Source: VYFG01 sp022827325 (GTDB lineage: Bacteria > Pseudomonadota > Gammaproteobacteria > Arenicellales > Poriferihabitantaceae). Taken from it: a DNA stretch of 49,205 nt. Both the position numbers and the translations under genes were made by a program. The notes under the pieces are model-generated. The model was not told the DNA's origin. It made no database searches and saw only the letters and a program-made list of their open reading frames with translations. The DNA lies in the NCBI GenBank assembly GCA_022827325.1, contig JAJDTE010000207.1, positions 1 to 49,205 on the forward strand, given 5' to 3'. This document shows positions 16,262 to 25,768 of this stretch, piece after piece; the first letter of the stretch is position 1, and each line of letters opens with the position of its first letter.

Positions 16262-16713
16262 CAATAGTTGCGGTAGGTGAACGTGATGTTGGCTTCGGCC
16301 GCCAGGCTGTCATTCACCGATGCGGTTCCCCGGTATTTCCAGATCCTCGACCGGTAGTTCGTCTGGCTCACTTCCAGGATCAGCTGATCCCCCGGCCCGA
16401 CCGGTCTCTTGAAGCGGGCGTTGTCGATGCCCGCGAACAGGAAGATGATGTTCTCCCCCGGGTCCTCTTCCAGGCCGCGGCTTGCCAGGATGGCGGATGC
16501 CTGGGCAATGGCCTCGATGATCAATACCCCGGGGAACACCGGGCGCCCCGGGAAGTGGCCCTGGAAAAATGGTTCATTGACCGTGACATTCTTGACCGCC
16601 CGCAGCGATTCACCCACGGCGTAGTCGATCACCCGGTCGATCAGGAGAAAGGGATACCGGTGGGGCAGGATGCCCATCACCCGGTGAATGTCAAGTGTCT
16701 CGTTGCTGCTCAT
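16261..16713 (-). CDS. fabZ: 3-hydroxyacyl-ACP dehydratase FabZ
   Basis: The 150-residue hot-dog-fold enzyme removes water from 3-hydroxyacyl-ACP in fatty acid elongation. It carries LPHRYPFLLIDRV, the catalytic His in QGHFPGRPVFPGV and the Glu that follows in LIIEAIAQ. The ATG at 16713 was preferred to an open extension upstream because MSSNETLDIHRVMGILPHRYPF matches the family start and the extension is compositionally random. The gene shares the precursor pool with the flanking lpxD and lpxA. Confidence 0.97.
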   Translation of the reverse strand: MSSNETLDIHRVMGILPHRYPFLLIDRVIDYAVGESLRAVKNVTVNEPFFQGHFPGRPVFPGVLIIEAIAQASAILASRGLEEDPGENIIFLFAGIDNARFKRPVGPGDQLILEVSQTNYRSRIWKYRGTASVNDSLAAEANITFTYRNY

Positions 16714-16845
16714 GTCGGTTCCGTTTGTGCGGGGTGGGACAACAGTGGTTATGCGGTCGAAATGTCTGTTGATGTGGTGATCCCGAAATCGGTCGCATCC
16801 CCCGGGCGCTGGTTGCCGGCCGCACGTTCCTCCACTTAGCGGTCC

Positions 16846-16865
16846 GGACGGCGCCCGTGCCGTCC
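16846..16865 (-). other. intercistronic hairpin between lpxD and fabZ
   Basis: Perfect 7-base arms GGACGGC and GCCGTCC enclose a six-base loop, 10 bases after the lpxD stop in the 161-base lpxD-fabZ gap. No run of T follows on the minus strand, so it is not a standard intrinsic terminator. An attenuator, processing site or mRNA 3'-end stabiliser are all possible. Confidence 0.4.
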
Positions 16866-16874
16866 GCAACATGG

Positions 16875-17900
16875 TCAATCCCCGTCACCGCGGGACCTGT
16901 TCCGCATGCTCTCCAGGCGATTGAGCATGGCCACGATCCGCCGCCACCGCGATGCCGGCTGCGCCGGAATCATGGAAGCCCATGCCCCCGCCTCCGGAAT
17001 CGAACTGGCCACGAATGCGCCGGCGTTCAGCATCACATCATCCGCGATGACCAGGTGGTCGAGAATGGAAACCCGCCCGCCGATACGGCAGCGTCGGCCG
17101 ATCCGCGTGCTGCCCGCCACGGCAGTGCACCCGGCAATGATTGTATCATCCCCGATCCGGACGTTATGGGCAATCTGGATCTGATTGTCCAGCTTCACCC
17201 GGTCACCGATCACGGTATCGTCAATGGCGCCGCGGTCTATGGTGGTGTTCGCTCCGATATCCACCTCATCGCCGATAACCACCCCGCCCAACTGGTGAAT
17301 CTTTGTCCACCGCCCCCCTTCCGGGGCGTACCCGAAACCGCTGGCGCCGACCACGACGCCCGGCGAGAGCACGCAGTCGCGTCCGATCCTGGAGCGCCGG
17401 CACAGGGTCACGGAGGATTCGATCCGGGTCCCGTCGCCCACCTCGCAGCCATCCTCCAGGACGGCGTTGTGGCCGATGACGACACGGTCGCCGATACGGC
17501 AGTCACGGCCGACGGCCGCGCCCGCGCCGATGATCGCGCGATGGCCGATGACCGACCCCGTTCCGACCACCGCGTTCGGATGCACCCGGGAATCCTCACC
17601 CCCCTGCCCTACGGCGAACAGTGCGCTGACCTTGGCGTAGGCAAGGTAGGGGTCGGCCACCAGTATGCGGTTGCCGGTGAAGGCGGCGGCATGGGCCTCC
17701 GTGACGAGCAGGCAGCCCGGGGGGACAGTGAACCGGACGGGAAGGCGCCGCGGGGATGCCAGGAAGGAAAGCCTGTCGGCAGCCGGCCGGTCGATACTCG
17801 CCAGTCCGCTGACGGTCGCGTCCGGGTCGCCTTCCAGGCGCCCCCCGCACAATGCCGCGATATCGGCCAGGCGGATGGATGGACTTTCCTGTCGGCTCAT
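16875..17900 (-). CDS. lpxD: UDP-3-O-(3-hydroxyacyl)glucosamine N-acyltransferase
   Basis: The 341-residue hexapeptide-repeat enzyme performs the third step of lipid A synthesis. An N-terminal uridine-binding domain (residues 1-100, with LADIAALCGGRLEGDPDATV) precedes a beta-helix. The catalytic His is in the QIAHNVRIGDDTIIAG segment near residue 240. Just before it come IDRGAIDDTVIGDRVKLDN and NTTID, standard for LpxD. It starts 15 bases after skp. Confidence 0.98.
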   Translation of the reverse strand: MSRQESPSIRLADIAALCGGRLEGDPDATVSGLASIDRPAADRLSFLASPRRLPVRFTVPPGCLLVTEAHAAAFTGNRILVADPYLAYAKVSALFAVGQGGEDSRVHPNAVVGTGSVIGHRAIIGAGAAVGRDCRIGDRVVIGHNAVLEDGCEVGDGTRIESSVTLCRRSRIGRDCVLSPGVVVGASGFGYAPEGGRWTKIHQLGGVVIGDEVDIGANTTIDRGAIDDTVIGDRVKLDNQIQIAHNVRIGDDTIIAGCTAVAGSTRIGRRCRIGGRVSILDHLVIADDVMLNAGAFVASSIPEAGAWASMIPAQPASRWRRIVAMLNRLESMRNRSRGDGD

Positions 17901-17915
17901 GGGGCCTCCGCCGGC

Positions 17916-18413
17916 CTATTGCTCCGCGCGCCTGACCAGCTCCTTGAGCACTTCCTCGGTTATGTCGATGCGATTGCTGACAAACACCGCCTGCTGGATG
18001 ATCAGGTCGAAGTCGTCACGCCTGGCGACGTGAATCACCGCATCGGATATGATCTTCTGGAGTCCCGCCAGGCTGCGGTTCCTGCTGTCGTTGTATTCCT
18101 CGTTGTAGTCGCGCTGGTCGCGGCGAATGATCCGCTGCATCTCCTGGAGTTCCTCGGATACCCGCGCCACCTCCTCCTCGGCCATCAGCACCGCGTTCTT
18201 CTCCAGTTCCTGCCGCCTGGATTCGAACAGGTCCACCCGGCCCTTGAGTTCGCGGTTGCGTTCCGCGAAGGCGTCTTCCAGCTTCTTGACTTCCACGATC
18301 CCCTGGGGCGACTCGTCGATCAGGCGCCTTACCTCGACATAGCCGATCTTCTCGGCCAGTGCATATCCGGGCATGGCCAGGAGGAGGAGGATCACATACA
18401 GGTATCGCATCAT
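17916..18413 (-). CDS. skp: OmpH/Skp family periplasmic chaperone
   Basis: The protein is about 165 residues, with a signal peptide (MMRYLYVILLLLAMPGYALA) followed by EKIGYVEVRRLIDESPQG, the conserved Skp start. A long coiled-coil arm covers about residues 45-115, and the C-terminus returns to the core (VIHVARRDDFDLIIQQAVF). Skp trimers hold unfolded outer-membrane proteins for BamA, encoded directly upstream. Two adjacent ATGs (18413 and 18410) are possible; either leaves a good signal peptide. Confidence 0.93.
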   Translation of the reverse strand: MMRYLYVILLLLAMPGYALAEKIGYVEVRRLIDESPQGIVEVKKLEDAFAERNRELKGRVDLFESRRQELEKNAVLMAEEEVARVSEELQEMQRIIRRDQRDYNEEYNDSRNRSLAGLQKIISDAVIHVARRDDFDLIIQQAVFVSNRIDITEEVLKELVRRAEQ

Positions 18414-18509
18414 TGAAACGGACTCCGGTGTGGAATGCATATTGAACTTTCTGTTGCGCTGTTCCCGGTGCGCGGGAACGCTGCCGGCCCCATGCCGCGG
18501 CAACCCCGA

Positions 18510-20792
18510 TCAGCGGAACAGGGTGCCGAATGAAATCTGGAAATTCTCGATTTCGTCACTTGCCTTGTCGTTGAGCGGCTCACCGTAACTCAGGCTGAAC
18601 GGCCCGATGGGAGAGAACCAGTTGAAGGACAGGCCGACGGAATAGCGCATCTCGTCGAGATCCACGTCCTCGCCCTGGCCGTAGATCATGCCGCCGTCGA
18701 AAAAGAGTCCGAACCGCTTGTCCTTGTTCACGCCGTCGCCGAAGGGCGGCAGCAGCAATTCCATATTGACCAGGATACGGCGGTCGCCGCCGAGCGGCTG
18801 CGGTGTCGCGCCCGAGTCCCTCGGGCCGAGTGACCGGCCGTCAAAGCCCCTGACGGACCGGGAGCCGCCGGCATAGTAGTTCTTGAAGAACGGCAGACCG
18901 ATGTCGGCGCTGTCGCCGAATCCGTCGCCATACCCGATGCCGCCGCCGACCTTGTAGGTGAAGCTCTCGCCAAGCGGCAGGTAATAGGACCCGTTCAGGT
19001 TGACCTTGTAATACTCGAAATCACTGCCCGGCACCGTAATCTCCGTGCTGAGAGCCGCGACGCCGCCCTGGGTGGGAAAGAAGAAATCGTTCCGGGTGTC
19101 CCTGGACACGCCGAGGGTCAGCACGACATCGTCCGCTTCCGGATTCTCCTCGATGATCGGCAGGAACTCCGGCGGCGTTTCACTGGTGGAAGCCAGGTCC
19201 AGGCGCTCCAGGGCGACGCCGAGATTGAGGGAGTTGGTTTCCGCGATCGGAATCCGGTAAGTGACCTCCGCGGTCGTGGTATCGAGAATGTACTCGGCGG
19301 TATTGACATCGGCGGAGTTGACTTCCTGCTGGCTGAGCGTGATGCCCCGGCTGATGCCTTCCGGGGTGTAATAGGGATTGTTGTACGTGACGGAAGCCTC
19401 GCGCGCGGCGTCCGAATTGTTCACGTCCACGCGCAGTTCACGCCCGGTGCCAAGCACGTTCCGCTGCTGGAAGTTGACGCCCACAAGCGCCCCGTCCGCA
19501 TCGGAATATCCCGCGGACAGCTGGATGCTGCCGGTTTCCCGCTCGACCACCACCACGCGCATGTCCACCTGATCCGTGGTGCCCGGAACCGTCGGTGTTT
19601 CGATGGTCACGCTGGCGAAGAATCCGAGGCGGTTCAGCCTTTCCCTGGAGCGCCGCACCGCGCTGGCGGAATACCACGCCCCCTCGAACTGCCGCAGTTC
19701 GCGCCGGATCACCTCGTCGCGGGTGTGGGTATTGCCGGTGATCTCGATGCGCCGGACATAGACCCGCTGCTTGGGGTCGACGGTCAGCACCGTGGTCACC
19801 TGCAGGGTTTCACGGTCGGTGTCATAGACCGGACGGACCTCGACGAACGCGTAGCCGTCGTCGGCATAGCGGTCCGCGATCGCCGCCCGGGTTTCATTGA
19901 CCTCCTTGCGGGAAAACGGTTCCCCCGGCTGGATGGTGATCAGTTCCTCCAGGCCCTCGATCGCCTCCGCCGACTCGATCACCGTGTCGCCGAAAGTGTA
20001 CACCTCGCCCTCTTCGACCGAGATGCTGATGAAGATGTTCTGCTTGTTGGGGCTGATGTCCACGTTGGTGGACAACACCTTGAAATCATGGAAGCCCCGG
20101 TCGAGATAGTAGGACCGGATCCGCTCCACGTCCGCCTCGAGCTTCTGCTTGGAGTACTGGTTGCGCGTGGTGAACAGGCGCCAGCCCTTGCGCTCGATGA
20201 GGTTCATTTCATCCTTGAGGTCCTCCTCGGAAACCTGCCGGGCGCCGACGATGTTGATTTTCCGAATCCGCGCCACCCGCCCCTCGCTGATGTTGATGGT
20301 GACACCCACCCGGTTGCGTTCGAGGTCCTCGACCTCGGTTTCCACGGTCGTGGAATACCTGCCCATGGCCAGGTAGGCCTGCTGGATTTCCCGTTCCATG
20401 GCTTCCAGGCTGGCGCGGTTGAAGATCCGGCCTTCCACCAGTTCCGCCCGGCGAAGCCCCTGCTCCAGGTTCTCCGTGCTGATTTCATCGTTGCCGAGGA
20501 TCGTGATGCTGGCAATGGAGGGGCGCTCCACCACGCGCACCACCAGCACGGTACCGTCCTGTTCCAGCTTGACATCGCGGAAGAAGCCGGTTTCGAACAG
20601 GGCCCGGATTCCCAGCCGGCCCTCTTCATCGTTCATTTCATCCCCGACCTTGAGCGGCAGGTAGTTGAACACGGTGCCGGCATCCAGCCGCTCCAGCCCC
20701 TCCACCCGGATATCCGATATGGTGAACGGCTCCACGGCATGCGCGCAGACGCTGACAAGGAGCGCGAGAAGAACCAGGACAGATTTCTTCAT
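18510..20792 (-). CDS. bamA: outer membrane protein assembly factor BamA
   Basis: The 760-residue Omp85 protein has a signal peptide (MKKSVLVLLALLVSVCAHA), five POTRA domains up to about residue 420 (the first begins FTISDIRVEGLERLDAGTVF), and a 16-strand barrel. The barrel contains the loop-6 VRGFDG motif, and the C-terminus ends in a beta-signal terminating in Phe-Arg (FQISFGTLFR). BamA folds and inserts outer-membrane beta-barrels. It lies between rseP and skp, as in E. coli. The ATG at 20792 is chosen for the signal peptide; the frame is open further upstream. Confidence 0.98.
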   Translation of the reverse strand: MKKSVLVLLALLVSVCAHAVEPFTISDIRVEGLERLDAGTVFNYLPLKVGDEMNDEEGRLGIRALFETGFFRDVKLEQDGTVLVVRVVERPSIASITILGNDEISTENLEQGLRRAELVEGRIFNRASLEAMEREIQQAYLAMGRYSTTVETEVEDLERNRVGVTINISEGRVARIRKINIVGARQVSEEDLKDEMNLIERKGWRLFTTRNQYSKQKLEADVERIRSYYLDRGFHDFKVLSTNVDISPNKQNIFISISVEEGEVYTFGDTVIESAEAIEGLEELITIQPGEPFSRKEVNETRAAIADRYADDGYAFVEVRPVYDTDRETLQVTTVLTVDPKQRVYVRRIEITGNTHTRDEVIRRELRQFEGAWYSASAVRRSRERLNRLGFFASVTIETPTVPGTTDQVDMRVVVVERETGSIQLSAGYSDADGALVGVNFQQRNVLGTGRELRVDVNNSDAAREASVTYNNPYYTPEGISRGITLSQQEVNSADVNTAEYILDTTTAEVTYRIPIAETNSLNLGVALERLDLASTSETPPEFLPIIEENPEADDVVLTLGVSRDTRNDFFFPTQGGVAALSTEITVPGSDFEYYKVNLNGSYYLPLGESFTYKVGGGIGYGDGFGDSADIGLPFFKNYYAGGSRSVRGFDGRSLGPRDSGATPQPLGGDRRILVNMELLLPPFGDGVNKDKRFGLFFDGGMIYGQGEDVDLDEMRYSVGLSFNWFSPIGPFSLSYGEPLNDKASDEIENFQISFGTLFR

Positions 20793-20923
20793 AAGGGTTT
20801 CAGGCTTGTTTTTTATGCGTAACCCGGGCAACGGGCCGGTCCGTCTTGCCGGCACTGTCCGATCGGGTCCGGTACGGCTCCGGCGGAATCCTCCATCCGG
20901 CCCCGCACCGGCCAGCAGACCTG

Positions 20924-20953
20924 ATCTTACCCCAAACCGCCATGATCTCCCAA
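20924..20953 (-). promoter_or_regulatory. possible sigma-70 promoter before bamA
   Basis: On the minus strand TTGGGA (20948-20953) and TAAGAT (20924-20929) are separated by 18 bases, in the 207-base gap between rseP and bamA. This is the longest gap within the rpsB-dnaE block apart from the leader of rpsB, so an internal promoter for the bamA-skp-lpx genes is likely. E. coli uses sigma-E here, but I see no clear sigma-E consensus. Confidence 0.35.
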
Positions 20954-20999
20954 CGCGCCCAGAATGACGATCATGTAATCCTGGGGGAAATTCCGGCGC

Positions 21000-22349
21000 T
21001 CAGATCAGCCCGAAGAGGCGCATGATGTCGTTGTAGAAAGCCAGCCCCATCAGCAGCACCAGCAGGACGATGCCGATCTGCTGGCCCCGGAACATCACCC
21101 CTTCGGAGGGCTCCCGGCCGGTGATCGCCTCCACCAGGAAATACATCAGATGGCCGCCGTCCAGCATCGGAATGGGGAGCAGGTTCAGCAACCCGAGACT
21201 GACGCTGATGATGGCCAGAAACCGGAGAAAATCCACCAGCCCGGATTCCACCGTGTCCCCGGCGATGCGCGCGATGGTGATGGGACCGGACAGATTCTCC
21301 GAGGACATCTCCCGGGTCAGCATCCGGCCGAGGGAGCGCACCGTGATGTCGATCATCCGCCAGTTGTAGTCGATGGCCTCCCACACCGCCTCCAGGGGAC
21401 CGTACCGGAGGCGGGTATTCTCGTAGGGGGGCATGTAAAGGCCGATTCGGCCGCGGGTTTCACCGCCCACCTCGGTGGGCGCCGGCACCAGGGTGGTTGC
21501 GTGCCGGACGCCGTCCCGCACGAACGTGATTTCCGTTTCCATGCCCGGCCGGCCGGAGACGGCGGCGACCATGTCGAGCCAGTTGGCGATCTCCGTGCCG
21601 TCCACCGAGGTGATCCGGTCGCCGGGGCGGAGCCCGGAGAGCTCCGCCGGCGCCCCGGGCAGCAGGCGGTGCACCGCCGCCGGTGGCGGTTCGGGGTACA
21701 GGCCGATCTGTGAGGTGATCGGCTGGCCGCTGATTTCGCGCTGGTCCAGGCGGGAGAAGTCCAGTGCCAGACGGCGCACCGCCCCGTCCACCCCCCGGAC
21801 CTCGATCTCCAGGGGATTGCCCTTCATGGCCTGCTGGAGCATGTAGAACTGCCGTTCGCTCCAGGTCCGCACCTCGCGGCCGTCCACGGTGAGCAGCGTG
21901 TCGCCGGGACGGAAACCGGCATCCTCGGCCTGTGAGTTTGCAGCCACCTGGCCCACCACCGGCCGGATGTCCGGGCTGCCGATCTGGAATACCAGCCAGA
22001 TCGCGAAAATGGCGAACAGGAAATTGAACAGGGGGCCGGCGAACACCACCGCCGTACGCACCCCCAGGGACTTGTTGTTGAATGCGAGATGACGGTCCTC
22101 GGGACGTACGTTCCCTTCCCGTTCGTCCAGCATCTTGACGTAGCCGCCGAGGGGGATCATCGCCACCGTGTATTCCGTCGGCTCATTCCTGCCTCGCCAC
22201 GAGATCAGGGTCCTGCCGAAGCCGATGGAGAACTTGAGTACCCGGATGCCGAGCTTGCGGGCCACCCAGAAGTGGCCGAACTCGTGCACCGCGACGAGGA
22301 TGGCGATGGCCAGCAGGAACCCGACCAGGCTGTAGCCGAATCCGCTCAT
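21000..22349 (-). CDS. rseP: RIP zinc metalloprotease RseP
   Basis: The 449-residue site-2 intramembrane protease has the zinc motif HEFGH at about residues 21-25 in the first helix (VAVHEFGHFWVARKLGIRV), two PDZ domains (about 115-290) and the third zinc ligand Asp in LLPIPMLDGGHLMYFLVEAITG. RseP cleaves RseA to release sigma-E, and clears signal-peptide remnants. The ATG overlaps the dxr stop by four bases; the frame stays open upstream but that part runs inside dxr. Confidence 0.97.
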   Translation of the reverse strand: MSGFGYSLVGFLLAIAILVAVHEFGHFWVARKLGIRVLKFSIGFGRTLISWRGRNEPTEYTVAMIPLGGYVKMLDEREGNVRPEDRHLAFNNKSLGVRTAVVFAGPLFNFLFAIFAIWLVFQIGSPDIRPVVGQVAANSQAEDAGFRPGDTLLTVDGREVRTWSERQFYMLQQAMKGNPLEIEVRGVDGAVRRLALDFSRLDQREISGQPITSQIGLYPEPPPAAVHRLLPGAPAELSGLRPGDRITSVDGTEIANWLDMVAAVSGRPGMETEITFVRDGVRHATTLVPAPTEVGGETRGRIGLYMPPYENTRLRYGPLEAVWEAIDYNWRMIDITVRSLGRMLTREMSSENLSGPITIARIAGDTVESGLVDFLRFLAIISVSLGLLNLLPIPMLDGGHLMYFLVEAITGREPSEGVMFRGQQIGIVLLVLLMGLAFYNDIMRLFGLI

Positions 22350-23569
22350 TCGGGGCCGGCGTCCGCCACCGGCACGGGCCGGATTTCGCGTATCCTGAGG
22401 GCGCAGGATGCCCTGGCGGCCCTGTCCGCCTCCAGCACCGTCTCGAGTTCCAGCGTGTTCTCCACGGGCAATTGGTCCAAAGTTCCGGCCACAAGTTCCG
22501 TGATGCGGTCGAATCCGATTTCGCCGGCGAGGAATGCCTCTACCGCCACTTCGTTGGCCGCGTTGAGCACGGCCGGGGCGGTGCCGCCGGTCCTGGCCAC
22601 CTCCCTGGCGAGGCCGAGGGAAGGAAACCGGGCATGGTCCGGCGCCTCGAAGTCGAACCGCGCGCAATCCGGCAGATCGAGCCAGGCGGCGCCGGACTCG
22701 ATCCGGTCCGGCCAGGCGAGCGCGTTGGCGATTGGCACCTTCATGTCCGGATTGGCCATCTGCGCCAGCACCGACCCGTCGACGAACTCAACCATGGAAT
22801 GGACCACGCTCTGGGGATGCACCACGATCTCGATGCTGGACTCGTCCATGGAAAACAGGGAGCAGGCCTCGATCAGTTCGAGCCCCTTGTTCATCATCGT
22901 GGCGGAGTCCACCGAAATCTTGCGTCCCATGTCCCAGTTCGGATGCGCGCAGGCCTCATCCGGGGTGACCGACGCGAGGGTCGCCGGATCCCGCTGCCGG
23001 AAGGGGCCGCCGGACCCGGTCAGCAGCAGGCGCCGGATGCCGTACCGTCCGTCCATGCCGGATTCCCCGAGAACCTGCTGCATTGCGGACGGCAGGCACT
23101 GGAAGATGGCGTTGTGTTCGCTGTCCAGGGGCAGGATCACCGCCCCATGCCGCCGGGCGAGCCGCATGATGGCGGGGCCCAGCATCACCAGCGGCTCCTT
23201 GTTGGCGATCAGCACCCTGGCCCCGGCCCTGACCGCCGCCATTGTGGAAGCCAGGCCGACGGCCCCCACGATGGCGCAGACCACGCAGTCCGCATCCCCC
23301 ACGACCCGCTCCAGGCTTTCCCCGCCGCTCAGCACCTCGATGCCGGAGTCGTGCCCGGCCAGCATCGTCCGCAGGGCAAGCGCCGCCTCGGCGTCCACCA
23401 TGACCACCTGCTCGGGCCGGAACTCCAGGCACTGCTCCAGCATGCGCTCGGTACTGCTGCGGGCGGTCAGCGCCGTGACCCGGAATCGTCCGGGATGGCG
23501 CCGCACCACCTCCAGGGTGTTGAGGCCCACGGAACCGGTGGAACCCAGCAGGGCGACACGTTCGGTCAT
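22346..23569 (-). CDS. dxr: 1-deoxy-D-xylulose-5-phosphate reductoisomerase
   Basis: The 407-residue enzyme converts DXP to MEP, the committed step of the non-mevalonate isoprenoid pathway that feeds UppS nearby. It has the NADPH-binding GSTGSVGLNTLEVV at the N-terminus, LIANKEPLVMLG, the metal-binding LPLDSEHNAIFQ, and the flexible loop GSGGPFR. The usual NKE and SEH motifs are intact. It starts 7 bases after cdsA and overlaps rseP. Confidence 0.98.
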   Translation of the reverse strand: MTERVALLGSTGSVGLNTLEVVRRHPGRFRVTALTARSSTERMLEQCLEFRPEQVVMVDAEAALALRTMLAGHDSGIEVLSGGESLERVVGDADCVVCAIVGAVGLASTMAAVRAGARVLIANKEPLVMLGPAIMRLARRHGAVILPLDSEHNAIFQCLPSAMQQVLGESGMDGRYGIRRLLLTGSGGPFRQRDPATLASVTPDEACAHPNWDMGRKISVDSATMMNKGLELIEACSLFSMDESSIEIVVHPQSVVHSMVEFVDGSVLAQMANPDMKVPIANALAWPDRIESGAAWLDLPDCARFDFEAPDHARFPSLGLAREVARTGGTAPAVLNAANEVAVEAFLAGEIGFDRITELVAGTLDQLPVENTLELETVLEADRAARASCALRIREIRPVPVADAGPE

Positions 23570-23576
23570 GGGCGGT

Positions 23577-24407
23577 TCACCTGAGCAGCCACCACAGCGA
23601 CCCGAACACGGGCATGGCGGCGAGCAGACCGTCGAACCGGTCCAGGAGGCCGCCGTGTCCGGGCAGCAGCCTGCCGCTGTCCTTCACCCCGGCCTGCCGT
23701 TTCAGCCGGCTCACGGACAGGTCGCCGATGACGCTCGCCAGGGCCGCCGCGCCAGCGGCCAGCAGCCAGGGCAGCATCTGGCCGGGCGCCAGGGGCACCA
23801 GGATCCAGGCCCCCGCCCAGGCGGTGGCCAGGGCGCCCGCCAGTCCGCCGACCACCCCCTCGATGGTCTTGCCCGGGGAGATTTCGGGGGCCAGCTTGTG
23901 GCGGCCGGCCAGATTTCCGGCCAGGTAGGCGAACACATCCGCCGCCCACACGACCATCACCGCAACCAGTACCACCTCCGGCCCGTTCACGTCCGATCCC
24001 CGCAGCCACACCAGGCCCGCCCAGGCGCAGTACATCGCCCCGGCGCCAACCGCCATTTCCAGCCCGGGACTTCTGCGCAGCGACAGTCCCCGGACCAGGA
24101 CCCGCCATTGCCACAACCACAGCAGGCAGCCGGCAAGGCAGACCCCGAGCAGCAATGACGGCGGATTCGCCGGGACCGCGGCGGGACTGTCCAGGAGGTG
24201 GACGGCAATTCCCAGAAGCAGCATCCCGAGGACGGTCAGCGAGAACGCGGCGGTCGAGCGGGTCGTCAGGTTGTTCCACTCGTACAGCGCCACCGCCATC
24301 AGCAGCATGCCCACCGCCGCGAACAGCGGCCCCGGCAGCCACAGGATCAGCGCCACCGCTACCGGTGCGGCAACGAGGGCGGTCATGATGCGGGCTCTGA
24401 GGGCCAT
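23577..24407 (-). CDS. cdsA: phosphatidate cytidylyltransferase
   Basis: The 276-residue polytopic membrane enzyme makes CDP-diacylglycerol from phosphatidate and CTP. The C-terminal family signature is clear: SVIGDLSVSRLKRQ, then KDSGRLLPGHGGLLDRFDGLL. About eight helices are predicted, and AYLAGNLAGRHKLAPEISPG is the other conserved block. The ATG at 24407 (MALRARIMTALVAAP) was chosen because the open extension upstream overlaps the uppS end and has no membrane character. Confidence 0.96.
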   Translation of the reverse strand: MALRARIMTALVAAPVAVALILWLPGPLFAAVGMLLMAVALYEWNNLTTRSTAAFSLTVLGMLLLGIAVHLLDSPAAVPANPPSLLLGVCLAGCLLWLWQWRVLVRGLSLRRSPGLEMAVGAGAMYCAWAGLVWLRGSDVNGPEVVLVAVMVVWAADVFAYLAGNLAGRHKLAPEISPGKTIEGVVGGLAGALATAWAGAWILVPLAPGQMLPWLLAAGAAALASVIGDLSVSRLKRQAGVKDSGRLLPGHGGLLDRFDGLLAAMPVFGSLWWLLR

Positions 24408-24430
24408 GGGACGGTTCTCGGACGGGGGCT

Positions 24431-25195
24431 TCAGAATTTCTCTTCGTCCACCTGTTCCCCGGTCTTGCCGAAACGGCGCTGGCGGCCGGCGTAATGGGCC
24501 AGGGCGTCGTTGATGCACGCCTCGTCGAAATCCGGCCAGTAGGTATCACAGAAATACAGTTCGGTGTAGGCAAGCTGCCACAACAGGAAATTGCTGATCC
24601 GCTGCTCGCCGCCCGTGCGGATGAACAGGTCCGGCGGCGGCAGCGCGCTGGTGCACAGTTGCGATTCTAACAGCGTCTGGGTGATGGCTTCCGGATCCAG
24701 TTCCGCCGCGGCCGCCCGCCTCGCCAGCATCCGGCAGGCCTGGGTGATGTCCCATTGTCCGCCGTAGTTGACGGCGATGGTGAGATTGAGGTCCCGGTTG
24801 GCGCGGGTGAGTTCCTGGGCCTCGGCGATCTTCCGCTGCAGCTTCTTCGAGAAGCGGGACAGGTCGCCGATCATGCGCAGCCGCACCCGGTTCTCGTGCA
24901 GGTAGCGCACCTCGGACTCCAGGGTCGAGTACATCAGTTCGATCAGCAGCTTGACTTCGGCGCTGGGCCGGTTCCAGTTCTCGCTGCTGAACGCGAACAG
25001 TGTCAGGTAGGGAATGCCGCGCTGGTAGCAGGCGGACACCATGTTCTTGACGGTTTCCACGCCGCGGCGGTGGCCCTCCACCCGGGGCAGCCCCCGCTGA
25101 CGCGCCCAGCGTCCGTTGCCGTCCATGATGATCGCCATGTGGCGGGGCTTGTTGCCGGTCGCCAACTCCATGACCGCCGCCGGTTGCACGCCCAT
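24431..25195 (-). CDS. uppS: undecaprenyl diphosphate synthase
   Basis: The 254-residue cis-prenyltransferase builds the C55 lipid carrier for peptidoglycan and O-antigen. The signature MAIIMDGNGRWARQRG (catalytic Asp) lies near residue 20, FAFSSENWNRP follows, and the C-terminal block DLFIRTGGEQRISNFLLWQ is intact. A second in-frame ATG at residue 9 could be the true start, since neither ATG has a clear ribosome binding site. The gene starts 15 bases after frr. Confidence 0.97.
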   Translation of the reverse strand: MGVQPAAVMELATGNKPRHMAIIMDGNGRWARQRGLPRVEGHRRGVETVKNMVSACYQRGIPYLTLFAFSSENWNRPSAEVKLLIELMYSTLESEVRYLHENRVRLRMIGDLSRFSKKLQRKIAEAQELTRANRDLNLTIAVNYGGQWDITQACRMLARRAAAAELDPEAITQTLLESQLCTSALPPPDLFIRTGGEQRISNFLLWQLAYTELYFCDTYWPDFDEACINDALAHYAGRQRRFGKTGEQVDEEKF

Positions 25196-25210
25196 CAGGC
25201 GCCCGGGCGG

Positions 25211-25768
25211 TCAGACTTCCATGACTTCGCGTTCCTTCTCACTCACCACCTCGTCGATCTGGGCCACGTATCTGTCGGTCAATTGCTGCAGTTCCCCCTC
25301 CGTCTGCTTTTCCTCGTCCTGGGTGATTTCCTTTTCCTTGAGCAGGTCCCGTACCGTCCCGATGGCATCGCGGCGGATGTTGCGGATGGCGATCTTGCCC
25401 TCTTCGCCCTCGTTCTTCACCACCTTCACCATGCTGACGCGCCTCTCTTCCGTCATGGGCGGCAGGGGGATGCGCATGGTTTCCCCCGCGGTGACGGGAT
25501 TGAGGCCGAGGTCGGACTCCAGGATGGCCCGTTCGATGGGTGCGAGCATGCTGCGCTCCCAGGGCTGGACGGCCAGGGTACGGGCGTCCGCGGCCGAGAC
25601 CGTGGCCACCTGGTTGATGGGCGTGGCCACACCGTAGTAATCCACCGTCAGGTGTTCCAGCAATGCCGGGGACGCACGCCCGGTACGGATGCGCGTCAGG
25701 GCCTCCCGGACATTCGACACGGATTTCTTCATCCGCGACTCTGCATCTAGCTTGATATCGTCGATCAT
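25211..25768 (-). CDS. frr: ribosome recycling factor
   Basis: The 185-residue protein splits post-termination ribosomes together with EF-G. The helical-bundle sequence includes VREALTRIRTGRASPALL, the domain II segment YYGVATPINQVATVSA and RIPLPPMTEERR, all standard. Length equals that of E. coli RRF (185). A perfect TATAAT occurs in the upstream 101-base gap, and a small hairpin (arms TCTGCC and GGCAGA, 25840-25857) follows pyrH, so partial independent transcription is possible. Confidence 0.98.
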   Translation of the reverse strand: MIDDIKLDAESRMKKSVSNVREALTRIRTGRASPALLEHLTVDYYGVATPINQVATVSAADARTLAVQPWERSMLAPIERAILESDLGLNPVTAGETMRIPLPPMTEERRVSMVKVVKNEGEEGKIAIRNIRRDAIGTVRDLLKEKEITQDEEKQTEGELQQLTDRYVAQIDEVVSEKEREVMEV

